Assembly: GCA_030248215.1 (NCBI GenBank) | Contig: JASANG010002875.1 | Coordinates: forward strand, 124,001 to 188,000 | Direction: 5' to 3' | Origin: Enoplolaimus lenunculus | Taxonomy: Eukaryota > Nematoda > Enoplea > Enoplida > Thoracostomopsidae | DNA length: 64,000 nt | In this document: positions 9,247 through 22,800 of the stretch, piece by piece | Position numbering within the stretch: position 1 is the first letter of the stretch | How the letters are laid out: each line of letters starts with the position of its first letter | Notes under the pieces: model-generated | The model's input: the letters and a program-made list of their open reading frames with translations, nothing else | What the model was told of the DNA's origin: nothing | Database searches by the model: none | Translations under genes and position numbers: made by a program

Positions 9247-12038
9247 ATGTTCGTATTTACAGCGAGTTTTAATTGTTTAACACTAATTGCGGCGTTTTCT
9301 CAGTTCACAAAGTTTGGTTTTGCGCTAAACAACGGTAAGTTTTCAAGTCAGTTATATATTGCATCGATTGCGTTGAAAACTTTTGCCCCCTTAAAAATTT
9401 TCAACCTTGCTTGTAAGTCAACGAAAACTTTTATATGACCCTTGCTGGCCTTGTCCTATTGAAGAATGAAAATATAAGGTTTTGTAAGGACATAATGAGT
9501 TTTGCAGTGCCTATTGTTTATAAAATTGGTTTCATATGTCTTACGCTTATCAATCCGGTTGCACTGCAGAGAACTAAATCAACCAAGTTCAAGTTTATGC
9601 CGTTCAACTTAGCCAAGACTGAACAGTACCGTGGTAAAGCTTCAAGAAGCAATGCAAATTTTTTAGCCACTACCTTAGTAGTATTAGTTTTGATCAGGTA
9701 GGTAGTCAGATCAACCTGGTAGGATGGTCAAAAACAATTCTAAATGGTTCAAGCCGTTTGAAATAACAAGCTTACTGTGAAGCTAAAACTTTTCTGGGGG
9801 ATGACCCAAATGTTTCTGTAGGGACTGAGCTTTTCCGGGCTGTGGGCCTTCATCTAATATTCAGTATCACATGTTACAGTTACAGTTTTTCGTAATAAGC
9901 TATGCCAAATATATGAATGTAAATGCGTCAAGTTTCTTCTAGTGGGAACACATGAGAACGGTAGCGGGTTTTGGTAAGTTTAGGAAATACGACCGAGGAA
10001 AAATGTTTCAAGACGAAAGTGTACGGCTATTGGAGCATGTTTTTTAAACAACCTGTTCGAGATCAACCGATGATTTGAACGTGTTAGCGTGTGAAATTAA
10101 AACATTCGGCGGACTTTGCGCGGGTCGTTTCGGTTATGTCCCAGCCACAGTTTTACAAAAAATGGTTGGATATAGAAAATTTTCGCATATTTGGTCTTCT
10201 CATGACCTGACCTGAACATACGACAAAGAAGTTTGATTTTTAAAAAAATTCGAATTTTGAGGCCCCAAGGGTGTGCCCATCCATCTAACAAGGTCCTAAA
10301 GACCACTATCTTCCAGATTTTTCACCAGTATATATGGCGCTTTCGTGAGTGCCCCCATGTTTGGATCAAGTGCTGCGTCCCTGGGTGACCGTTTTGCAAT
10401 CGAATAATTATTGGATTTTTAGTCAATATAATCAACGATGGACAAAGTACTTCAACAGTTTGCATAAATGGTGTCTGCAGAATTTGTGTCAATGGACGAT
10501 GCACATCAACTGGTCACGGACTTGCAGTTGTTGATCGAACTCTGTCTATAGGTAATGCGAGCAGAATAAAATGCTTCTGTAATTGGAGAGACGTAAGCGT
10601 TGGGGACGCATACAGGATATGTAATACATTCCTACTCTTGGAACTTTAATGACGAACGGAAAAATAGACACGACCCCTGTAGGTACACTTTCCTCATGTT
10701 TTTGCAGCCAATGTGTATGACTAAGCCAAACCTAAGCTTACGTAAGAGTGAGCTTATACAAAACCTAAGTCAAGCAAAAAATTTGCTTAAGCTTACTCTA
10801 TTGCAATCAAGCAGAAAAACGTTCCGCCCATAATCTCTACATGAGTCTATTTTTGCTGACTCTTATGCTTACGTTACGAAAAAGGCTTAGTTAGGCCTAG
10901 GGCTAAAGCATTGCCTAAGCCTGAATCTAAGCCTAAGACATCGGCAAAATCTGAGCCTAAGCCTAGACCTTAATCTAAAATGTGAGGAAAACTGTACAAG
11001 AGCGATTGGCACCTTTGTCCTAATCGTACCGAAATGAAATCTTGGTTTACGCACCTGAATAACAAGCGGTAACACGATAAATAGTTCAGGAGGTTATACT
11101 GAATAGAGTTTTTCCGATTTAATTTTCAGACGGATGTCAGCCAGCATTTTGTCTGCAAGGCTGTGTAGGATTTGTAATGGTCGATGCGCCCAATGGTAAA
11201 AAGTGTCCTGTTTGCCGTTGTCAAGGTATGTAAGATATTTATGTCGCAACGAAAACAGTTTCGGTTTTAATTTTGTGTTGTTTTGTATATCAAGGTTTTC
11301 CATCATCTGATTACGAATATCTGGCAACAAACAGCCTATAAGAGCTTTTTATCAATATTTCAGTAAATTTTTTTTGTTTCTGGGACTTCGACTTGCCGAA
11401 ACGTCCGCATATATGTCCGTTATTTAGTTTCAGTGATATTCGTTACCCTCAGTTTTTAGTTAAGTTGAAATGGCCCATCTATAGATCAGAACCGTAACCG
11501 TAATATAAATGTATCTCTCAGTTTAAGCCACAACGTTAGAATAACATATAATTATCCAAATTCAACCTGGGCGTAAGCAAAAAATTAGTACAAAACTAAA
11601 CCGGTGTCTATTGACTGTGCGCCCCTCTGACATAGCGTTTTATTTTTGACTTGATTCCTTCAGATACGATTTATAGCACCAGTAAACTACAATTATATAT
11701 TTATAGGATACGATATACTGGAGCAGTGCAATCAATTGTCTGACTGTCCGACAAACAAAGGCGTATTGCGGTGTGAGAATGGATATTGCGTATATCCCTC
11801 AGCGGAAGGCCAAGTAGTGCAATTGTGCGTATTTACCCATCATTGCCCTGCAAACGAACTGTGTGTTGATAGGCAGTGCCAACCGTTTAGCAGTTTAACT
11901 CGTTCAGCGGCACGAGCGGAACTTGCAGAACACATTCCTGGCCATTCGTGTGTTTTTGACAGTGATTGTGAACGCGGTAATGGATATTTTTGCCACGATA
12001 TGACTTGTTTTCGACGCCAAATTACTCGCAATGGATGA
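9247..12038 (+). CDS. secreted Cys-rich protein with antistasin-like segment (214 aa), four exons
   Basis: Exons are 9,247-9,334, 10,423-10,551, 11,130-11,225 and 11,707-12,038. All introns are phase 1 and GT-AG, and the join is 645 nt ending in TGA. Residues 1-19 (MFVFTASFNCLTLIAAFSQ) form a signal peptide. Exon 2 holds CINGVCRICVNGRC. Exon 3 (residues about 73-104) reads FCLQGCVGFVMVDAPNGKKC then PVCRC. Its C-x3-C-x5-D-x4-KC-x2-C-x-C pattern fits the C-terminal half of antistasin domains, which bind proteases. The last exon has paired-Cys repeats (CNQLSDCP, CENGYCVYP, CVFTHHCPANELCVDRQC, CVFDSDC) resembling EB-module or Dickkopf-like arrays. Secretion is well supported. Inhibitor or matrix function is inferred from one partial domain only. 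Further exons between 9,334 and 10,423 cannot be excluded. Confidence 0.75.
10115..10290 (+). repeat. single arm of the long-TIR element family
   Basis: This matches one terminal arm of the element at 29,628-30,123: AAAAAATGGTTGGATATAGA, CATATTTGGTCTTCTCATGA, then TTTTTAAAAAAATTCGAATT and a GGCCCCAAGG segment. It lies in intron 1 of the Cys-rich gene. No inverted partner is visible nearby. Confidence 0.5.
10700..11000 (+). repeat. TTAGGC-like dispersed repeat, two adjacent copies
   Basis: The first part (about 10,718-10,845) has CTAAGCCAAACCTAAGC, then AGCAAAAAATTTGCTTAAGC and AGAAAAACGTTCCGCCC, the family tail. The second (about 10,885-10,995) has CCTAAGCCTGAATCTAAGCC and ends in GAAAACTGTACAAGAGCG, a tail shared with 13,660-13,680 and about 5,245. 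Both are intronic. Confidence 0.5.
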
Positions 12039-13869
12039 TTTTGACACAAAATATAAGTATTTAGCGATGTAGTGAATCCATTTGATCCTGCTAGGGGGCA
12101 AAAACTATTTAAGAAGGGGCTTCTGATTGAAATACAGAACTTTCAAACGGGGCTGAAACTTTTTTAGATTTGAACAAAATTTGTCTAGGGGGTCTGAGCC
12201 CCCTGAATCATATCTCGTTATGGCTGTGATGCAGTTTAAAATGGCAATATGATTTTCAAAAGGTAATTTCGCAACTTTTTTTGTTTTCAACATTATTCTA
12301 AAACTTCTTGATGTTAGATGTTAAAATTTTTGGCGAATATGTAGTTCAGGACCGAAACAGTAACATAAGCATATTTCGAAGCCTAAGTCTAAACCTAAGC
12401 CCAAGCAAAAAATAGTCTGAAAGCTTAAACTGAGCTAACTCATTAGCAGTCCGTCGGAAAAACGGTTGCTTCACTGATTTATTCCGTTTGCCAGGGCTTG
12501 AAAATTGTGTACACCCATGTAAACCTTGAAAATAATTTTAATTGCGTATCAGCCAAGACCTTTAATAATAAGAATATGGTACACTGAACGCATATTTATT
12601 AACGCTGCTTTGCATTGCATATCCATTTTCTGCGAATAAATTAGAAATACACCGAACATTGTAAAAATACGTCTAGACTGTTGTGAACAAAGCGAAAGTA
12701 AGCAGATCCAACCATAGTAGGTTTTGAAAAAATTTGAGGTTGCATATATGCTACGATACACAAATTTTACGGGAAGTGTTTTTGTGTTTTTTGGTAACTT
12801 GCAACTGCCAGCAAACAGTGTGGAATTGTAATTTTTTCAATACAAAAATTAAATACATTTGGAATAAAAGCGACACGAAATATCGAATCTTTATAGACAG
12901 AGTCTCACATATTAATTTTGCTACCTCCTTCCGTATTAACCTATTGGTGGGTAACAAATAAATGTGTGTAAAAGTTTTTGTCGACGTACAAACAATATTC
13001 ATACCGTTTGGGACTCTAATCTATAAACATATAGAATTATTAAGATAAAACTAATTTAAGCAGAAGCCAGTGGTAAAAGCTGTTAATATGATCCATTGTA
13101 GTTTCTGAAGAAATGAGAAAGTGTACTTTTGTAGGGTTTTGAATTCATCCATACTGCGTCATAAAGGTGGCCTATGGAAAGATCAATGGCGGAACGTTTT
13201 CCTGCGGGACTGCAATGGAGTAATTTTTCGCTTAGGCTTAAGCTTATCGGCTAAAATAGAAGCTCATTCTTACGCTTACGCTTAAACCTTGGCTTCGGTT
13301 TAGTAATAATGAAATTTAATGGTGATTACACGCGTGAAGTGTTTTACTGTTGTATGTGAACTGACCTTGCCCCAGCTCCAAATACTGTAATCCAAAACAT
13401 CGTATTAATATTTGTTGACGTGGGCTTACTTTCAGCAATCTTTGATTATTAGATTAGCCTTCGTCTCTTATATACTTCCCCACATTAAGGCTTTGGCTTA
13501 ATTTAAATATGCTCTAGCGTAAGCCATTGTATAAGCCGATGTTTAAGTGTAAGCCTCAATCTTAAATTTGTTGAGAAAGTGTGTAATAGACCAGAGTTTA
13601 AATGGTTGTTTAAGCATATGCTTAACCTCTGCCTTAAGTTTTACTGTGTGGAGAAAGTGTACAAGAGCCTGAATTTTAGCAATTATATAACTAATCATGA
13701 TTCATGTCGCAGTAATTACTTTGAATTGTTCATGAATTTGAATTCATGAAGATAGAAAGGTCAAACAATTATTGCAATATATTCTTCATGCTATGTCGCT
13801 CGGTCCCCAAGGAACTAAGATCCGGTTAAGGTTTACACATTCCAGATAAGTTCAACGGAAGTATTGTCT
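12039..13869. other. intergenic gap between two convergent genes, repeat-rich
   Basis: The region separates the 3' ends of the plus-strand Cys-rich gene and the minus-strand SLC4A11-like gene. It holds TTAGGC-like repeat copies at about 12,350-12,480, 13,185-13,300 (reversed) and 13,490-13,680. No coding exon was found. No textbook AATAAA is obvious for either gene; AATATA variants occur near 12,048 and on the minus strand near 13,795. Confidence 0.5.
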
Positions 13870-16800
13870 TCAGTGTCGGCCATCCAGTGCGTCCAAATAT
13901 TTGTAGTCAATTAGTTTAGGAATAAGAATATGTCTGAAAGCAACTACTTTCTGATAACCGATAAAATATTTTGTATATATGTGGTATTAGTCTTGACGAG
14001 TGTTATTTCGTTTTTTAATTTGGTTTAATCATTTATCTCCTTATGAATATTGGAAATTAAAATTAACATCTTTAACGTTTGTATGTCCCGAAATTTTGAA
14101 CGTGAACCGTAATAGAAATTTATCATGATTAATGTTAGCGGCACGTTTTTTACTTTAGGGGATTCAAGTAAACTCGATATTGATGTTATGAACCTAAGCT
14201 TTGGCTTAGGGTTAAGCTTTGGCTACTGTTATCCTCTAAAAAGTAAAATTGGATAAAATTGCGTACTCGCTAATGTACGAATGTTTTATTATTTATGTTC
14301 TAAAATGATTAGAGTTTAAACGCTACTGCATGTGTTTGCGAAGAGCAGAAGTTTGGTCAAATAATACCCTTACCGTATCGGCAAAAAGCTGAATATAACC
14401 ACCGGGAATACCATTTCAATGTACGGTTCAGGTGTGAATCCAAAGGCGCATAACGCTGATAATTGTATGAGTTGACACAAAGTGAATAAATGCACTTTGC
14501 GTTGCGGTACACGCCGAATGTAATGGGTCGGCGGATATGCGGCCTGAAATGGAACGCCAATTTTACCAATTTTATTTAATTTTTAAATAATCTTAATATT
14601 TATTAACTGAATAGCAGAAAGCTTGAAAAGTGAAAGCGAAGCACAGCATGTAACCTAAAGTTTAGTTTTTAACACGAGTTAAATTATTTAAAAAAAGTCT
14701 AAGCCTTCAATTAGCCCTAATAGTGTTTAATCTGAAGGATCGTTTTGGTTCGAATGAACCCGAACAAAAAACTTAGGCTTCTAAGCATAACCAATAACCA
14801 TAAGAATAACTATTGACGTTATGTTTTGAACCATTGAAATATTGCGAGTTTAAACAATATCAACGACAGAATGAAGCGTGTTGTCAACTTGAAAGTAAAA
14901 TACAATCGATTTTTGTCTGTTTACCCGGTTGAATTCAACATGGACGCCAAGTCAATAAGAAAAATATTCCCCTGTATCGGCTATTTTACGTTAATCCCGA
15001 TTAAGACCTGATAGTGAATGTATATAGTATATATGTATATATTATTAAATTGGGTCTTGCAAAAACAATTGAAAAATTACTTGTTCGGTGAAAAGTAGCA
15101 AAATTCGCTCAAATAATTCGTTGCCGTGCAGCGATGTAACCGCCATAAACAAAAACAGCCCGTCGAGAACGGATCGCGGAATGTAATTCAACGGGTATGG
15201 CAGTAAACAGAACACCGATAGTCCAATGAGTAAATGCGCAATCACAGAACAAACCCGTGTCTCTTTGACGTTCGTTATCCTGAAATATATTTGGTAAAGT
15301 ATTGAGTAAATGTAAATGTCTCTACACGTCATCCGTGTTTCGTTCGCGTTCGTTATGCTAAAAATATTTGGCACAGCCATAAAGGCACGTGTCTTTGTAC
15401 AACTGATTTATTGTTGTTCAAAGTTTATTATGCTGAAATCTCTGTTTAAGGTTGTCTTCGTACCATGGTTGCAACGGAATTTCCGATTCCGACTGTAATT
15501 CAGGCAATATTTAAGTTCCAGTTGCGGTCAAACGTTATTTATACGCCGAAATTCCGACTTTTTAGGTATTGTGTCAACTATCTCAATGCTTTGAGTTGAA
15601 GGGATGGTTAACGAAATTGAACCAAAAACTTTTCTCGGTTTTTTACTCAAATGAATGAAACCTTGTCCAACATCATCTAAGATGCTTGCGCTTGAACATA
15701 ATTGCTACAAACAAGGCATTTAATGTTTTCAAAATTGATTCCAAACAATCAAATTAGTATTAAAACTAAATTAAATTTCCGATTCCGACTAAAATATTTC
15801 ATTTCAGTTGGAACCGTTCTTCGTACACACTTCACTTTTATCTTTAAACGTTTGCTGTGCTAAAAAATTTGGCAAAGTAAAGTATCATTGAATTTTAGTG
15901 TTTTTTGTATTTGTTTCATGACCGTTTTAACCTTTTCCGCATAGAAAATACTAAAATTCGAGCAACATACGCAAACTACGTACAAATAAAATACACTAAT
16001 ATCACTGAACGTCAAACTAACACATCGTGAACATATCCTAATTGAACACGTTCTTCAACGTCTGCCAACGCTCGTATATGAAGCGGTGAATGTGGTAATG
16101 CGGCATGCATCCAAGGAAGGCCAAATAATGACAGGAAAATGTTCAGTATTGCAACAATGAATAAATCAAAATGCGTTGCTGAGCCTTTGTGAAGCCTTGA
16201 ATACAAAATAGCCACGGTGTAAACGGAATAGTAAAAATAGTGAAAACAAAAAACAAAAACAAAACGAATATTTACATACAAAAGATTAAAAGATGTTTTG
16301 GTTTTTGCCAGTATAATTGTGGCATGCAAATATTCACTGGGTGTTCTAAAAACTTTTTAAGAAAAAATAACGGATGTATTGCTCTGGATTAAGCTGATTA
16401 TAATAATACTAAATTCTCATGGTACAAAATGTACCAGCGTACGTCCGCGCGTTGCATTTTCTGCTTAGGGTGGCCCTATACTCGTCGTGCAGCGTCGTCC
16501 GTCACCGTTCGGCGACGTCACAGCGCCGTCCGTCACTGTGCGTTATCGTATACAAATTACACACGTATGATATGGTATAGTGACTGACGGTTACGGACGG
16601 CGCGGACAGTGACGGACGGCGCCGTACGGATGACGTGCGGTGACGGACGGCGCTGTACCGATGACGGACGGCGCTGTACCGATGACGGACGGCGCTGTAC
16701 CGGCGACGGACGGCGCCGCACGTCAACAAAAGTATAGTGCAACCCTTACCTTTTCATATTTCTGGGATTGAGGTAGATATTACTGCAAGCTAACAATATA

Positions 16801-19800
16801 CACATCGTTTAAAAGTGCAAACGAGGAAAGTAAAAAACGCTGAACAAGCATTATGATTAGAATCACTAACCTTTGCCCCCGTAATTTAGGACGGTAGTAC
16901 AAAAGCGCAACGCATGCTGGTTACATTCCTTTGCGCAGCAGTCGCAATATACCAAGTTGCATACTCTTGTTCATGGTTTGTATCATCCAGTCGATTTAGA
17001 ACTTACTTGTTCTGTGGATTGTTTACGATCAAAGATGTCATATTTTGGTCAATGAAGAATAGCAGCGATAGACAAAATCCAAGGCCCATTGCGAGAACTT
17101 ACTTGTTCTGTGGATTGTTTACGATCAAAGATGTCATATTTTGGTCAATGAAGAATAGCAGCGATAGACAAAATCCAAGGCCCATTGCGAGAACTTACTT
17201 GTTCTGTGGATTGTTTACGATCAAAGATGTCATATTTTGGTCAATGAAGAATAGAAGCGATAGACAAAATCCAAGGCCCATTGCGAGAACTTACTTGTTC
17301 TGTGGATTGTTTACGATCAAAGATGTCATATTTTGGTCAATGAAGAATAGCAGCGATAGACAAAATCCAAGGCCCATTGCGAGAACTTACTTGTTCTGTG
17401 GATTGTTTACGATCAAAGATGTCATATTTTGGTCAATGAAGAATAGCAGCGATAGACAAAATCCAAGGCCCATTGCGAGAACTTACTTGTTCTGTGGATT
17501 GTTTACGATCAAAGATGTCATATTTTGGTCAATGAAGAATAGCAGCGATACACAAAATCCAAGGCCCATTGCGAGAACTTACGTGTTCTGTGGATTGTTT
17601 ACGATCAAAGATGTCATATTTTGGTCAATGAAGAATAGCAGCGATACACAAAATCCAAGGCCCATTGCGAGAACTTACTTGTTCTGTGGATTGTTTACGA
17701 TCAAAGATGTCATATTTTGGTCAATGAAGAATAGCAGCGATAGACAAAATCCAAGGCCCATTGCGCTCATTATTGCTAACGGGCTCGTTTCAAATATTGC
17801 AGCTGGCTCGATGTAACTTGCGGTTTGATTGTAGTCAAACTTGTCAACTGAAGCACATAATACGTAAAAAATTATGTTACATTGTAGTTCAAACACACCA
17901 ATGTTATCCAGATAGTATCTTTCGTTTTCGACTCTTAACAGATCAAAAACATGCCTTTAAAAGTTTTAGAATTGTCGTCGAGCATCCCAGAATTGCACAA
18001 AAATTCTATCACCAAACCGTTGCTTACCGTTATTGTTCCGAAATAAAAATTGGTCTGTATCAATGTTTATTTATACAACAAATACGCATGATACTCAGCG
18101 CATTATGTGATCAAACATATTTCAAGCAGAAAGTTTTACGAACATTTTCAAAAATACATTTTTAAATTCGAGCTGGAAAATTTTTCGAACCATTTGAGTT
18201 TAGGAAACTATAATACAACACCGTATCTTCACGAAATATTAAATCGCACGCCGGAAAGAGAATTAATAATGCACTGGAAATTATGTAATCGTAGACGGAA
18301 ATACTTAAAAGGTAGGCATACGCTGGAACCTTAAAACAAAGAATCGCCAATATTCAACGGGTTTTAATCCACTTTGAATTATTACCTTGAATTAATATTT
18401 ATATATAAATATGTATATAAAAAATGTATATACATATATATATAAATATATATGTATGTATGTATATATATGTATGTATATATGTAATTATTGTTTGACT
18501 AGCGTCGAATGCAGTTTCACTACAACTGATACGAAACAATTAAACATAAAGGTATTGTAAAACTGTTAAAGTCGCAATTAGTAAAATTACCAAACACGTC
18601 TTGAAAGCAAAACGAGCCACAAAACGACATCATTAGCACCGCGGCAGGGGATGAAAAATCTGCGAGAAGCTCCCGTTTTGCCACTGTCAAATATGGGCTA
18701 AAAGACAGAAAATTTACACTGTATTTGAACTAAATACTATGTTAAACTCAGCAGAACGAGTGCGATCCTCTACGGCTAAAGTCGGGTTAGTAAATGCCTC
18801 TTACTCCAGTCTCCGTTGTTCGAAACCTAGCAGAAAACGGAACGCTTAATGTTACAAATAAAATCTGGCTAAAATTGTTAACAACTCAGCAAGTCAATAT
18901 ACGAATGCACACGCTCTGATATAACCAACGACAAGTTAACAACTACAAGAACTTTTTCAATATCGGATCTAGGCTGTCCATTGGGTGCCAATGAACCCCG
19001 TTCGATGATTTTGGCAGGTCAATTTTATAAACATCATTCGCTATAGTATCCAATGTTATTCGTAATTTTATTCAGTATGTAGTAGTAGATTGGCAGCTTC
19101 GTTTAAAGCTTTTTTCTGGATCCGCTCCAGTCTAACAGCACGTGTAAATCTGCACCAAAACAAAAACTTACGTCTTCTTAAAATTGTACAGAAAAAGACC
19201 GAGCCAAAGTGTGCCACACATAAGCAGCAAGTACAACAAGCTTGAATCTCTGCGACATTCATCAAGTAAGCTACTGATCGGTGATAACGGTCCCACGTGG
19301 CCAACGGTAGCGTTCCAATGAGTTATGTTAGTTCCGCGTCCGGAATTATTGTACCATGGAGTGAAACCAGACATGTTTGTGATTGGCGAATTAGATGAAT
19401 TGCCTGCTTTGAGTGCTTGAGAAAGCAACGCTTTGCCAGAAATCATTGAGTCTGCTGTTTCACACGACGGCGAATGATAATGATCCCGGAAGTCTAAAAT
19501 GACATTTCTTACCAAAAAAAACTTAAATATTTGGTTAAAATTTTTTCCTGTCAAATAGGGTATTCTAAATACGAAACGGGACGAATGCAACTGAAAAGGT
19601 TTCAACATCTATTTTTATACTATGAGCTGAATAATAGCATGGACTTCTTACAAAAAATATTTGCTAAATTTCGCGAATAAAGTTTCAAAGTTTATCTGCA
19701 CAAAACATCACAACCGCACTTTGCCTTTATATATAAAGTCAGCGAACGTTTTACTTACTTCTGTCTAGTGCCCTGAGCGATTCAACTACAAACGTTAACG

Positions 19801-22800
19801 CAATAAATATTGCGAACATTTCTTCGGCGGACCTGAAACCGGAAATTAGCGGCAGTTGTTTTGGAAGTCAATTTGAACACAATGAACTATAAATATGTAC
19901 TTACAAAATAAACCGTTAATCTGCTAAGTTTTTAGCGTTTTGCCAATTTATTTCAGGATAATGAATAAGTCATATATAGATTCTGCTGCATGATACAGAG
20001 ACGTAGCCAGAATTTTATTCCCGTAAGCTTACCGCATACAAAACTTCTTTGTGAGCGAACGTAGCAAGCGAGAAATTTTTTTGTCCTACGGTATTCACAC
20101 GGTTACTCTAAATCATGTGAAAACCAATTTTATTCTTGTCTCTCGCGAAGTTTTGACTGATATATACCATCTATTGTGTGCCTTTGCCAAGATACTCAAC
20201 ATACCTTGTTGCCCATTTCATAATATTCGACACTTCGGTCAGCGCGTATATGATCAGAAAAAATTGACACCACAGACCACACCAGGCGTACATTGCGAAA
20301 AACTCCAACTTGAAGTTTTTCGATATCTTGTAGATAACTAAAATCAATTTTATTAGGTACAGTAAAAACTATTGTCAGCCGGCTTTGTGCAATGCGCAAT
20401 ACCGGACAAACTCACAACAATCTGCATACAAATTTTCTTTCCACAGAACCATCACGTTTCTGCTCTGAGAAAACATTGTAAACAAAGTATTTCAGGAAAG
20501 TTGCCCAAAACACGCCTGTGAGACAGGCCGACTTTAATAATGCAGAATGCAAAATGACGGGTCGAAATCCAGCAATATATATGTTTTCTGTTGCAAAGCT
20601 TACTCCACCTCTTCTGAAACGTATAACATTCTGAAAAGTCAATCGACTTACTTTTGGTATATAACGCAAGTGGCGCGGTTGTCAAAATAATAATCATTGG
20701 TTGTCCACCGAATAAAGCAAAAAATAACCCGCCCACCGCTTGAGCAAAAACAGCTTTTTGAACTCCTGAAACCGCAAACGTAAAACCACACACATTTACT
20801 GTAAGAGCCTAGAAATGGGCTGAAAAGCAAAGCGAGGTCGAGTCATGCACAAAGTATATGCGAAATTTTCAAAATCAGCGGTAGATCTAAAAATCGTTGA
20901 CAAAGAGGCAGCGCCGTCAAAAACTTTGAGTGCCAATTGGGCGCGTAGCCGGGGGGGGGCTGGCGGGTCCAGCTTCCCCTAATCTTTTGGGATCCATAGT
21001 AAATTGTCAACATTGCTTGTAAGTCATTTATAACCCTTATATCCCCTCCTGAAAAATTTTTATCCTCCCTAGCGAGGTGAGCTGGCTACTGGACGGGTGC
21101 CAACGAAGGCAGCAGTGGTAAACGATTAGACACAATACAGGGCAATCAGTGTAACCATTTACCGAACATAAGCCGTTTTGAAAATGGATTTTACCAGTGC
21201 TAAAGAAAGAAGCATAGCGTTTAACATGCAACTTAACACAATTCAGACGTAAAGGTGTCATATAATATAAAGTCACATTTACCCATATATCCGGAAGTAT
21301 TGTTATAATTAAGAACGCCAAATGCAATCGAAGGAAGCAAGCATGCGAAATATAAGAAAACCGTTGTGCTGATCACCTTCTGAACCGTTTTTCGATCGGT
21401 GAAAGCTGAAAAGATTAAATAAAAGCTGAATTAGAGGCATTAAGGCAAATTGGTGAGGGCTGGGGCATCGTAAAACACAAATACAATTTTGGCTCTTCAG
21501 ATTGGATAAAAAACCTAGAGCGCGGTGATCGAACCAACTACGACTTTTATTGTCCTCTGTTGGTGCGCTGCTGAATTTAATAAACACGATGTTTTAACAG
21601 TAAGGGTTGCGCTATCTTTTACTGTGCCGGGCGCCGTCGCGCACCGCTAAGCGTTGCTAACAAAAATATAAACAAATTTCGATAGCGTGCGACAATTTTA
21701 ATAAATCAATTTTATCGCGTCGTAGAGCGGCGCGCGGCGGCGTCCGGCGGCCCGTGGCGAGTATGGCGCAACCATTAAGCATGAGTGCCCAGAGCACAAC
21801 CAAAACCAAAAAATTGTCTGAATATAAATTTATAAAATGCAGTTTTTAACCGGTACTTACAATGACACAAATGATTGCTTTTATAGTGCATACATGTGGT
21901 TTTATCATTAATTGCTTTATGTTGAATTCAGACGCGTGGCGAGGGAAAGGTCTGGAAGGTCCAGACAAACTCCAATTTATGAAGCAAAAATTTGTCATTT
22001 CACGCATTGGCCATATTTTGGCACAGTTTAATATACCAGATTTCTATTGCTGAATCAAAATGTTCCACATTCTATACTCTTGACCGCTACCAATTTGAAA
22101 TTCTGGCAACGCGCTTGGTATAATTAAGGTAAAGTCAGATTGTATGCAGGCGACCAAATTTTCAATTTAATTGTCTGAAACTCACAGATTGGATACATTT
22201 CAAAGAAACAAATATGCTTAACTTTGCATGAAATACACACGAGTATACCAAAAGTATACACATTTGAAATAATTTTAGCGAAACGGTAAGTGATGGGTGT
22301 GCAGGGTTTTCCCAAAATTAATGGGAGAGAAGAATCCTGAAAATCAAAGAAACGTATTCATTTTTCTATTTGAATACATTATGATTATTCGACGGGTGTT
22401 AGCTACTTTTTAAAGCCGACCTGTATTTTAATACGAAATAAAAATTGACTGCTAAAATTCCGTATTCTGAAATGTTGTGAGGGGCCCCTTGGGTGTGAAA
22501 CGAGGCTTTCTCAATTTTGGAGGTACGGGGGAGGCACTGAGCATGACACTAGGCGTTACCATCACAATAATCGCGCCAGTAGTACCGAATGCGGCGTTTA
22601 AAATCTTCTTGCATTCCGCGTCCGAGGAACCATTTATTCGGTCCAATCTGAAAAGAACACGCGCACACTTGTGTCAGTTTTACTGTCAATATTAACTCCA
22701 AGATATCGTTAAGTAAAATAAGTATATCGTGAATCTACGACAATTCGTAACGACAACTTGTCGCCCAACAGTGTACGGAAGCTTACGAATAAATCTAATC

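Noticed and set aside
16914-17816. A 300-codon plus-strand ORF with eight 32-residue repeats
   Set aside because: It is the antisense reading of the tandemly duplicated SLC4A11 exon end. The unit length of 96 bp keeps both strands open by arithmetic, so it is not a repeat protein.
18162-18350. Hydrophobic ORF considered as the exon after the glycosylated loop
   Set aside because: It does not fit splice phase. The segment at 18,591-18,697 ([14 protein letters not shown]) fits both phase and homology.
19068-19160. LINE-like peptide [11 protein letters not shown]
   Set aside because: It resembles a short reverse-transcriptase-linked motif, but nothing around it supports a LINE, and it lies in the intron just after SLC4A11 exon 13.
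20412-20793. Minus-strand ORFs of 85 and 113 codons extending beyond SLC4A11 exon 10
   Set aside because: Only 20,652-20,765 is exon. The rest is intron, because the true next exon (MYAWCGLW segment) lies at 20,205-20,337 and fits phase and homology.
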